A stretch of DNA of 64,000 nucleotides from Agrypnia vestita (lineage: Eukaryota; Arthropoda; Insecta; Trichoptera; Phryganeidae). Position numbers and translations under genes: made by a program. The stretch's first letter is position 1. Each line of letters starts with the position of its first letter. The notes beneath the pieces were generated by a model. It saw nothing but the letters and a program-made list of their open reading frames with translations, searched no databases and had not been told where the DNA came from. Where the stretch lies: assembly GCA_016648135.1 (NCBI GenBank), contig JADDOH010011213.1, positions 1 through 64,000 on the forward strand. Reading direction: 5' to 3'. Below are positions 1 through 10,299 of the stretch, piece after piece.

Positions 1-240
1 TTTTGTTTTATTTTAGTCTACCACGGCAAAGTGGTCACTCGACCACCGTTATAGTACATAAAATAATAAAACTCAATAGCTTACAGAGATATCTTAGATT
101 TTTTGTTCCTATTTATTACTTAAATGTCTAACGAAAATGTTATTTCTTAAAATATTGAAATTAATATCGAATTAAATACGTTTAATTTCTCAATTTCCAT
201 TACAAGGGTAACCTACGCCAATTTCTTAAACGCAATTATC
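1..240. other. AT-rich non-coding sequence
   Basis: No gene or recognisable repeat is seen before the S3 SINE body. The sequence is AT-rich with stop codons in all frames. Confidence 0.5.
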
Positions 241-480
241 AAACAATAATTTGTCTATCCATCCATCTGTTGGTCTGTCAGTCTGTTCGTAACTTCGTGT
301 AACGTCTGTTATTTCAATCGAATTCGCGACTAAAAAATAAATTAAACGGAGATGGGGCTTGAACCCCAGGCCAGCAAATTCGAACCGGCCGCCGAACGCA
401 CGTTGCTAACGCCGCCTCTCCAAACACGCAAACCATTCCATGTTCTGTGATTTTCACGGGTGTGCGGCTAATTTTTAAAT
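241..480 (-). mobile_element. tRNA-derived SINE, family S3, copy 1
   Basis: Read on the minus strand, a tRNA-like head lies at about 420-345. A GGAGA acceptor-like start pairs with a TCTCC end near 350. A strong T-arm/B-box-like block (GGGGTTCAAGCCCC) sits at about 356-369. A second copy at 29392-29660 shares the head, the following body and a TCTGTCTGT-rich end, which shows that this is an interspersed repeat and not a single tRNA gene. The D-arm is irregular, so no functional tRNA is claimed. Pol III internal promoters are expected for such elements; current activity is unknown. Confidence 0.6.
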
Positions 481-895
481 AAATATATCACAGACAAACA
501 TCACGATATCTTATATAATTGATATTATTTCAAAATCTTTAACAGATGTTCTAGCAAAGATAAATATATGGCATATTTAAAAATATATCGTGAATCATTT
601 TGCAAGTATATTTATTCATTGCGTTTTTTCTGCTGAGTTTAAAACATGCCATCCTCTTATCATCTATTAATTATTTAATATAATATTTAAAAAAACTTTT
701 AAGGTATATATTTCTTATTACAGTAAAATTATTTTAATTGAACAATCTTTATAACACGTCAGAAAATATAATAATGTCGGTGCTAATACCACGGCATTAA
801 TCTTCCGCGCGTATAAAACTCACGCTGCATAAACACACACATATATATATTTACAAATGAAAACTGCAAACAAAGCCGCAACCCCTATCTTATGT
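481..895. other. AT-rich non-coding sequence
   Basis: No gene is seen. A TATAAAA string lies at about 814 beside a short GC-richer patch, followed by a short CA/TA run at 832-850. Neither is enough to call a promoter. Confidence 0.4.
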
Positions 896-1260
896 TGGGA
901 GTTTCCGGTGCTGGGAGGGGGTAAATTATATTAAAATTCCACCCCGGGAGGTGAAAACTCGGCTTAATACTTTTTAAATGTTTCATCACGTTTTCAGCTT
1001 TCGGAAATATTTGCGATATTAAGTTTGCGAGAAAAAATTGAGGACCCGCCCCTCTCCGGGGTGAAGGGGAGTCGTATCTTTAAAAAGTTTTAACATCTTT
1101 TCGACAGAAAAATGTTCTTCACCCTAAAAGGGCGATAAACATTTTTGGCGTTAACTTGGCTGATTTCGCTGAATCAGCATCAGGTCTGATGATGGACCCT
1201 GAAGCAGGATCGGCGACTATTTATTCGCTGATCTACGACACTTTGAGAGCTCTATAATTA
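896..1260 (+). repeat. GC-richer repeat with a hammerhead-like core
   Basis: This segment stands out by its GC-richer blocks (about 905-960 and 1040-1075). CTGATGA at 1186-1192 is followed by a G/C-rich hairpin (GACCCTG...CAGGATC) and then GGCGAC where a hammerhead ribozyme would have GAAAC. A sister version of the hairpin, this time followed by a proper GAAAC, is at 36184-36209. That suggests an interspersed family whose copy here has lost the conserved GAAA. The boundaries are approximate. Confidence 0.4.
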
Positions 1261-1538
1261 TGCGGTTATACCGCCGATCTTTATATCTGGGAGTAAAGTA
1301 TACTTGAATTCACTTTAACCCTTTTACTAATTACTTTCTTTCAAAGAATATCAATATCGAGTATTAAAATTTAACTTATTCAGAGATGGCCTAATTATTT
1401 GATATCAATTTTAAAAGAAAGATAAAAATCGTATAATAAAATATTTTATTTATTATGATTTGTATTCTCAATATTTCTTAATTTATTTACATGTCCATCA
1501 CATGGAATTAAGGCCTGTCTACTAGAGCGCATTACTCT

Positions 1539-1589
1539 TAGGTTAATAATATTCTCTTAAGTTTTACTTTAGAGAATATTATTAACCTA
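1539..1589. repeat. short perfect hairpin, 19-bp stem
   Basis: TAGGTTAATAATATTCTCT (1539-1557) is repeated exactly as its reverse complement at 1571-1589, with a 13-nt loop between. It could be the remnant of a miniature inverted-repeat element. No target duplication was identified. Confidence 0.75.
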
Positions 1590-1632
1590 TAAATTTATAT
1601 ACATATTTCTATAAAATTTAAATTTTTTAGAT

Positions 1633-1655
1633 GTCTCACAGAGACGAAGCTTTTT
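1633..1655 (+). repeat. family E repeat, head fragment
   Basis: The block GTCTCACAGAGACGAAGCT matches the first part of family E, which is present near full length at 31095-31246, 36284-36445 and 50737-50885. Only the first few tens of bases are recognisable here. The block contains its own small hairpin (GTCTC-ACA-GAGAC). Confidence 0.5.
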
Positions 1656-1659
1656 ATCT

Positions 1660-2290
1660 ATACATCTACAATAGATTTTAATTAATTTAATTAATAAAAA
1701 AATGATCTCTGTGGGAACAGAATCCAGTTATTGTGTTCTTGAAATAATTTCAACATACTCAAAAATATTATAAAATAAACTTAAATGATAAAAATAAATT
1801 TTTCTCTTCGCCGTATTGGTTACTAATCTGCTTATTACTAATTTTGTAAAGAATTCTGTTCTATTTATACATATAGTATTGGAGTTGAAAAAATGTGTTT
1901 CACGTCTAGTATAGAGGCGAGTATCACCCATCCTCGTAAATATTTTTTATGCTTTGAGAAAAATATTTAATTCCTTTAGGGAGACTTTTTAGTAAATAAA
2001 ATTTTTAATATAAGTCTTCCAGGCAGAGAACTGAACTATGGTCTCCTGTGGGAAATGCGGAAATACTTAGCGCTTCATGCAGTACAGACGCATACCAATA
2101 AAACGTTTACAAATGTCTTATATTCTTTATAATTCAGCTTATTGAAAAGTGACAGTATGTATATAAAAAACTAACCCATTAAAACCAAGTTTTTATTATA
2201 CTCTCTTCTCATTTACTAGTGGAAACTGGTTTGGCGCTTTATTTACGCATTGGGCTTCGGTCGGGCGACGCTACGAAAGGGAGTAATAAA
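1660..2290. other. AT-rich non-coding sequence
   Basis: No gene is supported. A small open frame on the minus strand (1728-1931) has low-complexity composition and no recognisable domain. A GC-richer patch at 2020-2100 and another at 2235-2285 show no family I can name. Confidence 0.4.
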
Positions 2291-2790
2291 AAATTTTGAA
2301 AAATCCAAAATTATACCTTGATTATTTATTTTTTAAACGAAAATTCTTAGATCATTTTTATTATCGCCATGAGTCTGTCTGTATACTATAATCAGGTTTC
2401 GTGTCTACCAGATGCGTCGTAATCTCCATACAACTTTCTGAGTTGTGTGAAAAACCCATTGAAAATTTGAAAAATCCAAAATTATACTATTATTATTATT
2501 TTTTAACGAAAATTTGATAGATCTTCTTGATCGTCGCCATGAGTCTACTTGCAAAGTTTCAGCTCGATTGAATCACGGGAAAAGGGTCAAAAATCGATCT
2601 AAAGTTTTTGTTGATGGCAAGCAAGCAGACGCCATGAGTTAATATAAAGGAAGTAAAAATATAACGAAATTATATAACGTAATTTTTTTGATATTTTAAC
2701 TAGTTTTTAACTAGTTTTTTCGTCAAGCAAGCAGATGCCACGAGTTTATATAAACAGAGAAAAATATAACGAAATTATATAACGCAATTT
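2290..2790. repeat. composite repeat with internal direct duplications
   Basis: Two direct repeats are visible. One unit (AAAATCCAAAATTATAC ... GCCATGAGTCT) occurs at about 2294-2375 and 2466-2552. A second (AAGCAAGCAGA followed by ATATAACGAAATTATATAACG) occurs at about 2616-2680 and 2722-2785. The same material appears in the opposite orientation at 46065-46300, including the block complementary to TTTCAGCTCGATTG, so this is an interspersed family. No coding frame is seen, and the class is unassigned. Confidence 0.6.
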
Positions 2791-2989
2791 TTGTGATAAT
2801 TTTAACTGAAATACCTCTAAAAAACATAGCCCATTAATTATTTTTAATTTTGACAAAAATGTAGTCTTAAAAAACTTGAAGTTGAAATATTTTTACTTCG
2901 GACTAAAATACAATGTAAATAATTCCAGTTCGCCTTAGTAAAAGATTGACTCAGCATTTTTCATGTTCTAATCACTGCGTTTCCATATG

Positions 2990-3195
2990 ACGTGGAACAA
3001 ACATACCGGAGTCCATTCATCACTCGGGGACGAACAAGCCCAAAGGGCTGCCGTTTGTTTCCAACTTCCCTCCAGCCTTGTCTTTCTGTCAAGCTGTTTG
3101 TGAGCGCCAACCTCGGCTCCGTAAATCAGCTCACATCCGGGAACGGGACGCCGCCTCTCCACTCCCGCGGAAAAACCTCTCCAAGATTGTGAAAA
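2990..3195. other. GC-richer non-coding island
   Basis: A sharply GC-richer block in AT-rich surroundings, open in frames on both strands. The predicted peptides match no family I know. It is a candidate conserved non-coding element or lost exon; only cross-species alignment would tell. Confidence 0.35.
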
Positions 3196-3199
3196 CCTC

Positions 3200-4920
3200 G
3201 TAAACGTGCTGGAAAAAAAAACAATGACACACGTGAATTAGATTACATACATAAATAAACATCTTCTATACCGACGATAATATAATTTATTTATTTTAAC
3301 GGTTCAGAAACAATGAAAAACACACAACATGATATAGATAATACAATTTAATTCAATTAGTTTAAATGCGAACACGACTAACATAGAGATAAAATAAAGG
3401 CTAAAACATATGCAAGAAAGAACAGAAAAAAGGGATTTTATGGGGTGACGTTGAATAACTCTTAAAAGACTGTGCTAAAAAAAACTTTGGGGACGGTGGA
3501 GTAACACAGCGTTACCTGATTAAAAATCGGCATAGTTTTTAATATGTGATAAAACATACATATATACAGTACAGATAAGACTTATTAAAGGTCCCTTTAT
3601 AAAATTATGTAAGGTAAATATACATATTTGCATTATTTTAGTAAATTATTATAAAATCATGTCAAATCGAATTTGCGTGCGCTTCCGCCAACGTTTCAAT
3701 AGCAACTGAATACAACGACGCGGTCGCCTGTTCGCTTCAGTCGCATGCACTCCATCTTTGTCTAGCACGTGTTACCCGACTCTATCGTACTCTTTCTATA
3801 TTTTTTTTTCTTTCGCCGAAACCCAAGCAACCGCCATCTCTGTCCTACATGAAATGTATGGTATTTTCGTGCTCTTTCTTGCTCGATTTAACTGCGATGC
3901 ACAATATACTGCTCTCTCTTACACACTGGCCGAAAATACGAGAGTAATGAATAAATATTTTTTAATTAAAAAATCCGTACATTCCTAACAGTTTAATTTA
4001 GTAATTTTGGTGTGAAAATGTCTATTCGATGATTACAAAAAATGTGACGTTTTAGTTTTCGTAAATAAGGTAGATATTTCATATTTTGTATGACAGGTAG
4101 ACCTACGTTACATCACCGACACACAGGAGATAAAGAGACTAAATAGCTAATTTTACAAGTTTGGTAATAGTTCTCTATATTCGTGGAAACTGTCATGAAA
4201 TATGTCAATGAGGACATTATGGTTATTTTCTATTTTGTTGTATGACCTCAACATTCTAAATAATAATAATAATAATGTTTTTTAATGACAGTAATAGAAT
4301 ACTAGGTACACGTTACAAAATACACTCGATTGTAACAAAAATTGACAGAGGGGTTGGAGGTTTACTTTTAGTTTACCAGCAACTGTTTTCCGAATTACAA
4401 TCATTTCCCAATCACTGTTACAATCGAACACAAATTTTCCGATAATCATCATTATCAATCAGCGTTAATATAATAACCCAGATCCGTATTTCAAATAGAT
4501 TTTAAATTTTAAATTTATTTTCACATTAGTTTTTAATCAGTTACTCATCTCCCATATATTTATTTTTATTGATATCCATACTTCGATATTTAATTTTTCG
4601 TATACGTTGTATCCTAATGAAGGAATCATTGGTTCCAAAATATGTTATTAATTCAACAAATTATTGGCTTATACAAAGTTTTTTTTTTAATTATTTAAAA
4701 GAATGTTACCTAAAAGTCGTTTTGCTGTTATTGAAGAAAATTCAATTAAATTTTAGATCATTACTGACAAAACTCTGAGACGAGAAATCTAACCTCATCC
4801 ATACAAACATAATGCAAATATTCTCCTGTACATACGTGCTTAAGATTTTTAACAGTAATAATACATTTCTGCAATTTTAAATCTACATATGTTTATGGCT
4901 TAAAGAATCAAGACCATACC
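3200..4920. other. non-coding stretch with one possible repeat
   Basis: No gene is seen. The segment 3665-3945 is GC-richer, and its end (TTACACACTGGCCGAAAATACGAG, about 3919-3942) resembles 14474-14500, so the two may be copies of one old repeat. A short AAT microsatellite lies at about 4258-4276. Confidence 0.35.
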
Positions 4921-4924
4921 AATC

Positions 4925-5612
4925 CAAGACTTATTTTTTTAAGACTTAATCATTTTTATTCTTCTTCTGCTTGTGTTTGGACTTTGACGTTGATACTCAG
5001 CTCCTGTTCCTGGGATATGGTTGACCAACTGTCCCTTCATCGTTTTGGTGGTCTTTCCAATATCTCCTTCTATTTCTTCTCCATTGCACGACATCGCAGA
5101 TCGACCAAATTTTTGAGTTTTTTACTCTGGTGGTTACTCCCGCGATGGGTCAAAGAGTTTTTATTTTGGTGGTTCTTAACAGATTCTTTGGTTTCGTGTT
5201 GAAGGCTCTTGTTTCAATATCATATGTCATGATCAATCTTTCACAGGTTTTATAGGTTTTCCTTTTCAACATAGTAGTTCTGAAGCATCCAGCTACAATA
5301 GCAGCTTTATTTCATTGATCTCTAACTTCTTTACAAAGGTCACTACTGCATGACATTTCAACGCCCAAGTACTAGAATCACATAAATTGCTCTATTGTTT
5401 TATTATCTACTACAAGTTTGCAGCGTACTCTCTGTTTTGAAGTTACCATGCTTTTTGTCTTGTCTGTGGAGATTTACATGCTAAATCATTATGTTGAGAT
5501 GTGTAATTTATGTAGGAGTCTTTGGAGGTTATCTTCTGTGTCCACAATAAGGACTGCGTCGTCTAGAATACAATGTATTCCTGTTGTTTCCCAGAATGTA
5601 CACCAAATCTAA
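4925..5612 (-). pseudogene. decayed non-LTR reverse transcriptase (C-terminal part)
   Basis: On the minus strand the conceptual translation, with several frameshifts and stops, gives blocks typical of insect non-LTR reverse transcriptases. These are DDAVLIVDTEDNLQRLLHK (about 5575-5515), then a VAGCFRTTMLKRKTYKTCERL-like thumb segment (about 5320-5240), a LRTTKIKTL-like block (about 5180-5140) and ICDVVQWRRNRRRYWKDH (about 5095-5040). The catalytic FADD/YADD reads LDD, so the active site is damaged. The 3' end runs into GAAGAAGAATAAA near 4950, a microsatellite-like tail as in RTE-type LINEs. No endonuclease domain is present. The copy is 5'-truncated and dead. Confidence 0.8.
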
Positions 5613-6124
5613 TGATTTTCTTAACCTCCTTAATGGATTGAAAATTTTACCTAATATCCCTATTTCAAGTGTTCTCAGTCTGCTCTAACAACATGCATAT
5701 ATTTAATGTATCAATGAAATGCGATCATGTAAAAATTAACGCATGTCTTGCATTGCAATAATGCGTGTAAGTGGCATAACAAACAAATAAAATTGGTAAT
5801 TATTATTGACAAGTACAGAGTAAAGTGAACATCGCAAATTCACGCAATATAGAATAATGCTACAGTTATTATGACTAAGAGAATTATCATAAATATAGAA
5901 TTATTGATATTATTTGTTATTATATTATTTATTTTAAGAATTCAAGATAGATTTTGACAGAAATACTATATCTGACAAAAAGTGTCGTGACGCAACTTTC
6001 GGACAATTTCTGTCTTTTTCTAGTCATGTCCAGGAATTAAAAAATAATCTACATACACAAATATTAAAAACGTTATAACTTGTATGTCTTCTGGGTTGGA
6101 AAGCGTAATTCGTTGATGGCTTCC
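5613..6124. other. AT-rich non-coding sequence
   Basis: No gene or recognisable element is seen. Confidence 0.4.
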
Positions 6125-6350
6125 TCTAAAAAAACCTAGGCCGATATTTTGGCTCAGCAATACGTGCCATTGTTAAGATTACCAACCTCAAAAATTGTGG
6201 TAGGACAGTACTTGTGAGTAGGTGATATCAATCTCCCACACTAGAGGCTAATATTGCCCACTCACAAGTGCTCTACCGTAACTTTTGAGGCATAGCCTTG
6301 ACAATAGCACGTGTAACTGTGCCGAATCATTGGCCTAGGTTTCCTTAGAA
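6125..6350. mobile_element. foldback or MITE-like element with ~100-bp imperfect arms
   Basis: The left arm (6125-6226) and right arm (6248-6350) are reverse complements of each other with scattered mismatches. Both begin with AAACCTAGGCC outside, share GTGCxATTGTxAAG in the middle and end with CACTTGTGAGT inside. The central spacer is about 20 nt. There is no coding capacity. Clear target-site duplications were not found, so the superfamily is open. Confidence 0.7.
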
Positions 6351-6439
6351 AAACTATCGTATTACTGACGCTCCTGATGATCAGCTCATATTTTCTGTTT
6401 GTTCTTATGGAGCAGCGGTATGGTGGTATTGTGTCCAGA

Positions 6440-6600
6440 TTTTTTTAATTTTTTTATTTTATAGAGTTGTGCACACGGAATACGTGGCAAACTAAGCTAT
6501 GAAAATAGGACAACTTGCTGGTGTCCTGGAATGGGGAACGAACCACTAACCACCAGATCTCAAGGCGAGCGTCACGACCACTAAACCAACAAGCTACTCG
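6440..6600 (-). mobile_element. tRNA-derived SINE, family S1, copy 1
   Basis: Reading on the minus strand, a tRNA-like head begins near 6598 with CTTGTTGGTTTAGTGG (A-box-like) and continues to a B-box-like GTGGTTCGTTCCCC near 6540. It then runs through CCAGCAAGTTGTCCTATTTTC and ends in an A-rich tail near 6440. Related copies are at 23366-23530, 57145-57265 and 58775-58925. The four copies in different contexts support a SINE and not a tRNA gene. Confidence 0.7.
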
Positions 6601-6660
6601 AGTTCAATATTTTAATATCATTGAAAGATTTGGCAGATACTTCGTGGTGCAACATTATAA

Positions 6661-6883
6661 TTTAAAATATATTTTACTTTACTTTGTAATACACACACAA
6701 TATGAGCTATTAAATTACAACTATAGTTTCGAGAGGAGCAGTCCCTCTCATCATCAGGTATAGATAATAACTAAGCCAATCTATACCTGATGATGAGAGG
6801 GACTGCTCCTCTCGAAACTATAGTTGTAATTGAATGGCTCATATTGTGTGTGTATTACAAAGTAAAGTAAAACATATTTTAAA
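6661..6883. mobile_element. inverted-repeat element with 105-bp arms and hammerhead-like cores
   Basis: The left arm 6661-6765 and right arm 6779-6883 are near-perfect reverse complements with a 13-nt spacer (AATAACTAAGCCA). An imperfect 21-bp direct repeat (TCAATATTTTAATATNATTGA) flanks the structure at 6604-6624 and 6884-6904; it could be a long target duplication or part of the element. Each arm carries a hammerhead-type core, on the minus strand at 6726-6757 and on the plus strand at 6787-6817. An open frame running through this region (6515-6763) is incidental. Confidence 0.75.
6774..6838 (+). ncRNA. candidate hammerhead ribozyme (type I, short stem III)
   Basis: CTGATGA lies at 6787-6793. 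Stem II has six perfect pairs (GAGAGG 6795-6800 with CCTCTC 6808-6813) and a 7-nt loop, followed by GAAA at 6814-6817. Stem III is minimal: A6817-T6824 and C6818-G6823 around the loop TATA. The cleavage-site position would be T6825 (GTT). Stem I forms between 6774-6786 and 6826-6838: three pairs next to the core, then a bulged A, then a further stem with GCCA against TGGC and internal mismatches. The unusual point is one extra base (T6794) between the core A and stem II, seen as N in every related copy. Hammerheads of this layout are known from Penelope-like retroelements. Activity is not established. Confidence 0.45.
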
Positions 6884-6949
6884 TCAATATTTTAATATTA
6901 TTGATAAATAATGTAGCTAGTTTTGTGTAAAATTGCAGGAAAATTGATT

Positions 6950-7160
6950 AAAAGTTGGCCGCCCGTGGGCCAAAGCTCCGAGTTAATTTCTCCTTTGTGA
7001 TTGGCGTAATCCGCACTAAGTCCGGAATCCGCGATAAAGGCAGTGTATCTAATGTGTCGCGGAAATTAGGCAAATTCTGCCCCCTTCCCCCGTGCCACCC
7101 CGTTTCGCCCCCTTGCGGAAATCCGCGCGCAAAATGCCGCAACCGCGGAATTATACTTAA
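6950..7160. other. GC-richer non-coding island
   Basis: A CpG-bearing block between AT-rich flanks, open on both strands without a recognisable product. It contains CCAAT-type motifs on the minus strand (GATTGG near 7000). It is a candidate regulatory element by composition only. Confidence 0.35.
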
Positions 7161-7527
7161 CAAACAACTTTGACTATTCGCGGTACTTTTGTTGTGTGTT
7201 GGAATTTATGAGCGGCACTGTTTATTTGCAAATTTTAATTAGTTTCAGCGCGGGATAGAATGTGTTTTTTGTTTTTTTTTTCGCATAAATATTTCACGAT
7301 ACTTTCGCAAGTTCTCGTTTGAGATTAAATTATACAAAATAAGCATTTAACAAATCTACCTTCTTTTCACTAAAATTCCATCCACACTAAAATTTTCGTT
7401 ATCAATGTGATTATGATTTACAACATCATGTCTTAAATTTTTTATATATACCTGGCTATTCAAATTTAATATTGCTATATTATCGGTGAGTAAAAATTTC
7501 TGAGATCACTACTTTACACTTTTTTGC

Positions 7528-7650
7528 ATATATACTTTTTTTTACATACATGTCTAACCTCATTATGTTTAAACTATGTATATATACTTTTTTTACATAT
7601 ATGTCTAACCTCATTATGTTTAAACTATGTATATATACTTTTTACATTTA
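7528..7650. repeat. tandem repeat, 51-52 bp unit, about 2.4 copies
   Basis: The unit from ATATATACTTTT through TGTCTAACCTCATTATG to AAACTATGT occurs at 7528-7579 and 7580-7630, with a partial third copy to 7650. The second copy differs from the first by one deletion and a single substitution. Confidence 0.85.
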
Positions 7651-7775
7651 TACCCTTTATTTTTCTTGTACATTTAATCGTTTGTTGTATTTTAATTATG
7701 TATAAACCTGTTGTAAAAGGCTATTAAGCCGTATAATTAATAAAATGAAATAAAATAAAAAATATAAAAAAATTT
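7651..7775 (+). mobile_element. possible retroelement 3' end with A-rich tail
   Basis: After the tandem repeat the sequence runs to GGCTATTAAGCCGTATAATTAATAAAATG and an A-rich tail (AAATAAAATAAAAAATATAAAAAAA). The small GGCTATTAAGCC hairpin before a polyA-like tail resembles LINE 3' termini. No coding part is present. The assignment is tentative. Confidence 0.3.
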
Positions 7776-9890
7776 TGCTCGATAAGTTGATGTAGTGTTA
7801 GACTTGTCTTATCACGTGCTGGGTGAATTTACACCAGCGAAATTACATCCTGAACACATTTTTCTCATAAACATAGCTCTGTTGCAATTGTCTTTCAGAG
7901 TTATTGCCTCGTAAAACCAATAAAATCTTGTATGCTGGTTAACGTGATCTAGTCCACCTACGTAGTTTATATAATATACACTTGTGGAACCAGAAATTGT
8001 GGTACGTCAAGGAATTTGTAATCCTCGGCCAATCTCTGCTTACTTTTTCGTTATAGTTTTGTTCGTATTTACTAACCCCAATCATTATTAAAATCAATGA
8101 TCAAAGAAACATTCGTACAAATAAGACATAACGTGACAGAATGACCAAATGAAATAAACAAAACAAATTAAAAAATTTTTGCTATGTATTATATAGTATA
8201 GTAAAATTTCGTGATCAATCAGCGTGATAATAATATGAATAATCATTATAATATATTAAATGACGGGTATAAAAATAAAGGTAACAATATTCCACCGGAG
8301 CGTTTCTGAAAGAAATACTAAAAACCTGGATATTTATTTGTATAACTTACATCTTATGAGAAATATTTTTTCAAAAACACTGCCACCTCGGTTTTTTGCT
8401 GTACGTGTATAAATAAATGATAAATTATATATTCTTATTAATTATATTGAAAAATTAATAAATCTATATAATAAAATATGGACACTGCTACTAAGCAGTA
8501 GATTTGTTATATATATGTTATTGGATATTGCTGTCTAAGCTATGATATTTCAGTCTAAAATCAACATCAACCCTCTTAAAGTGCCCAATTGGTTGAAGTG
8601 GATATTATGATTTTTGTTTTTTGTCTTTGCTTTAAAGTGAATTAGAAATGTGATTTTGGACGGAATAGAGCTATATTTGCTATACAATCTCGAATTCAGT
8701 ACATTACTAATTAGTAATCCTCGGTGACTACATTCAAACCTTTTTTTGAATATTCTTACATTTGTTTTATTGCTCTTCAAATATAAAAGTAAATATTCTG
8801 GTAACGTTTAAATTGTGTCAATATATCTGATAAAAAAATATATATTTCGATAAAAAAAAATATAAATATATTTTTATAAGTATAAAAAATAAAGTTTTCC
8901 GAATAAAAACCCCATAGAAAGCCAAACGAAAAAGGGTTAAAATAAAAATTCTGAATTTTTCACATTTTTATTTTAACATTTCAGTATTATATAAAAATAA
9001 AGGCTAACGTAAATGACCGCAGTGGATTTCGAAGTTCTGATGTCTGTCTTCAAAAGCAGGCGTCTGACTAATCATACACAGACTGTATGATGGTAATTAT
9101 AGCTCTGAATATATTCCATGCAACTTTGCTTCCTCTATTAGAGTTATTTCACTTTATTTGATTTCTTAATTGCAGAAAAAAATTCTCAGATTATTTTAAA
9201 CAAGCAGTTAAATTCATTAGGGGGCGAAGTCTATGCTTTATATCCAAATTAATTTAAAAAAGCACATATTCATCATTCTTAATTTATTTACGTAAGCTCA
9301 CAAGTTATAGCTGAATGTTTAATCTCACAAACCACACAACAACTTTACCCCTTTGCAATATGCCGCGATAAATAATTCCCCACTCCGCCCCTGTGCACGT
9401 GTGCATACCCTTTAAGCCAGGGTTGCACCGTCCGCGCACGGAGGCTTTGCAGGAAAGGGAAAAGGATGTATTTTTGTATTCAAAAGATATTTTATTAATT
9501 ATGAAAACATAGCAATAATATTAAAATTATTACTCTATCTATTTATTATATCGATCGATGCTGTTGGAAAAGTGATTTACATATTTGATCGAATATTACT
9601 TATTACACATAGAACAATTTTTCAGTTTTATATCTGAAGACAGGCAATCCCATTTTTGCTACTAATTTATTATTTCTTAACTTGCAATCGTAAGTAAATA
9701 AAATCTATTTACATTGACCATTAATTAATGTTTCGTTAGTCGGTTGGATGAATTAGAATCTCCACAACAGTAGTATTGACTGTTTAAATGTTTGTTTAAA
9801 CCTTTTTCAGGGTAAATAGTTGTATGTATCTCATAGGTAACGTTCTTTCACACATTTTGAGTACTAACAAGCCAGTTCTTTAAATGAAGC
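7776..9890. other. AT-rich non-coding stretch
   Basis: No gene is seen. A GC-richer patch lies at 9345-9465 (CCCCACTCCGCCCCTGTGCACGTG region). The open frame at 8550-8780 on the minus strand is low-complexity and unrecognised. Confidence 0.4.
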
Positions 9891-9894
9891 TTTT

Positions 9895-10290
9895 ATTTAC
9901 TGATTTCTTCAATAACAGCAAAATTACTTTGTCGTGACATGATTTATATTAATAAAAACAAATACTGTATAAAACCACTATTTATTGTTTTACCAAAATG
10001 TTTTGGGGCCAATCATTTTCATCAGCACACAACCTATATGAAACATGAATATTTTAAGTAAAGACATTAAAAAAAATGTTTTAAAGGGAGTATTTGTCCC
10101 AAAACATGTTGATAATTTAATAAATAGCTATTTTTTTATAATTTATATAAAAAAATTGTTGTAAACACCACTTTTTTATTGAAAGAAATTCAACATGTTT
10201 CGAAGCCAATGGCTTCTTCGTCAGGATAACAAAAATAAAATTTAAAAATCGAAGTGTAGAGCAAAATATTAAAAATTTATATATCGAAAA
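9895..10290 (-). mobile_element. M1 family repeat, two related units
   Basis: On the minus strand there are two tandem-like units. The first has a hammerhead-type core at 10197-10224 (CTGACGA, a GAAGCC/GGCTTC hairpin, GAAAC). The second has a decayed core at 9999-10025 (CTGATGA kept, GAAAC changed to AAAAC). The flank at 9900-9945 matches sequence beside the M1 copies at 13720-13765 and 63487-63530 (GTCACSACAAARTAATTTTGC, then GAAGAA). No open reading frame is present. Duplicated non-coding terminal units of this kind resemble Penelope-like terminal repeats, but no reverse transcriptase accompanies them. Confidence 0.5.
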
Positions 10291-10299
10291 TGATAATAT

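Noticed and set aside
2540..2790. CRISPR-like or satellite array
   Set aside because: Only two copies of each unit are present, of unequal spacing, and a eukaryotic context makes CRISPR irrelevant.
6370..6400. CTGATGATCAGCTC as another hammerhead core
   Set aside because: No hairpin followed by GAAA lies downstream, and TGATCA is a simple palindrome.
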